This document shows, piece after piece, positions 63,665-64,000 of a stretch of DNA of 64,000 nt. The stretch covers positions 1 through 64,000 of the forward strand of contig NZ_WEHU01000005.1 in the NCBI RefSeq assembly GCF_009183415.1, given 5' to 3'. A program made the position numbers and the translations under genes. The notes beneath the pieces were generated by a model that searched no databases, was not told where the DNA came from, and was given only the letters and a program-made list of their open reading frames with translations. The stretch is from Bacillus sp. B1-b2. GTDB taxonomy: Bacteria > Bacillota > Bacilli > Bacillales > Cytobacillaceae. Position 1 is the first letter of the stretch. Each line of letters begins with the position of its first letter.

Positions 63665-63941
63665 AAGGTTTTTCCAAATCATCATGAGAGCTTTGTATTC
63701 TTTTACGGATATTTTTACATATCCAGTGTAAAATAGGAATATTATACTTTTTAACATTCATATTTATAGCATTAATAGAAACATGCAAAGAAAATTGCTC
63801 ATCAGTGTTAATAAACTCATTTTGAACGGATGCTTTCAAGTTCCAATCCCAAAAATGCTTTAAGATTAACCCTAAAAGTACCGTATAATATAAAGTTTGA
63901 TAACTAGGAAGATTTGATAAGTCAAACAGTAATTCAATCAT
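63636..63941 (-). CDS. mifM: MifM-like ribosome-stalling sensor upstream of yidC2
   Basis: This 101-residue protein has one N-terminal hydrophobic segment (about 15-29, TLYYTVLLGLILKHF) and a basic C-terminal part. Its C-terminal region reads IPILHWICKNIRKRI and then HDDLEKPFPP. Compared from memory with the B. subtilis MifM arrest region, which has key Ile70, Trp73 and Ile74 and acidic residues near 85-89, this frame has Ile70, Trp73, Ile74 and Asp87-Asp88. The ATG follows AGAGGTG. It lies 22 bases before yidC2, and its 3' codons form the stem that masks the yidC2 ribosome binding site. In B. subtilis, MifM monitors SpoIIIJ activity and turns on yidC2. Overall likeness is low, so the call rests on place, size, key residues and RNA structure together. 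Confidence 0.72.
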   Translation of the reverse strand: MIELLFDLSNLPSYQTLYYTVLLGLILKHFWDWNLKASVQNEFINTDEQFSLHVSINAINMNVKKYNIPILHWICKNIRKRIQSSHDDLEKPFPPCILSSN

Positions 63942-64000
63942 TTAGACACCTCTAATTCTAGTTAACAATAAAATTATAACTAACAGATGCATGAAAAGCA

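Noticed and set aside
1-64000. rRNA, tRNA, CRISPR, prophage, insertion sequence or plasmid functions
   Set aside because: I saw no tRNA cloverleaf, no regular short-repeat spacer array, no transposase or integrase and no phage structural gene.

Overview
The window looks like the chromosome of an endospore-forming, low-GC Gram-positive bacterium of the Bacillaceae (Bacillus in the broad sense). The evidence is AT-rich DNA, strong GGAGG-type ribosome binding sites, four spore genes (cotM, sspP, sspN, sspH), a T-box-free SAM-I riboswitch in front of metIC, an LtaS lipoteichoic acid synthase and CcpC-type control of citB. I do not assign a species. I saw no rRNA, tRNA, CRISPR array, prophage, transposase or plasmid genes. 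It is mostly conserved chromosome with some lineage-specific genes.

Layout: 1-1100 carries a broken DUF2922 gene, a YvrJ-family micro-protein and a cold-shock protein. 1.1-5.5 kb is the sbcD-sbcC nuclease pair. 6-11.3 kb is mostly cell envelope: a LysM-NlpC/P60 hydrolase, an M15 peptidase, an M42 aminopeptidase and ltaS. 11.5-19 kb has an MFS transporter, the RNA polymerase recycling ATPase HelD and a very large polytopic membrane protein. 19-20.6 kb is a two-gene class D sortase plus acidic substrate unit. 20.8-23.5 kb is a MocR regulator divergent from an FMN-binding oxidase-like gene, followed by a membrane protein.

23.5-46.5 kb keeps the backbone of the B. subtilis order cotM-sspP-citB-yneN-sspN-yneP-yneQ-yneR-plsY, as I remember it, interrupted by insertions. 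These are a dedA gene, a rhodanese, a dehydrogenase/aminotransferase pair, a stand-alone glutamine synthetase, pyrophosphatase ppaC, a two-component system with two PepSY proteins, an FbpB-like gene, a double-AAA ATPase in the place of tlp, a CapA protein and a Spo0F-type histidine kinase.

46.6-64 kb has an acyl-CoA dehydrogenase, several small or unassigned genes, metIC with its riboswitch, sspH, a second two-component system, odhAB with a likely CcpA site at the transcription start, two small proteins, a crcB fluoride-channel pair, and yidC2. yidC2 is preceded by a short gene that I read as a diverged mifM, the ribosome-stalling sensor of membrane insertion.

How it works together: citB and odhAB are TCA-cycle genes, each with a visible carbon-control site. 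metIC makes methionine precursors under S-box control. ltaS, the LysM hydrolase, the M15 peptidase, the sortase and mifM-yidC2 serve the envelope. The spore proteins sit as single genes, two of them (sspP, sspH) with good sigma-G type promoters. The signals most worth a second look are the mifM-yidC2 leader, the glutamine synthetase lacking the feedback arginine, an 11-bp direct-repeat array upstream of a PepSY gene, the sortase unit with an MPDTA sorting signal, and the double-AAA ATPase among spore genes.
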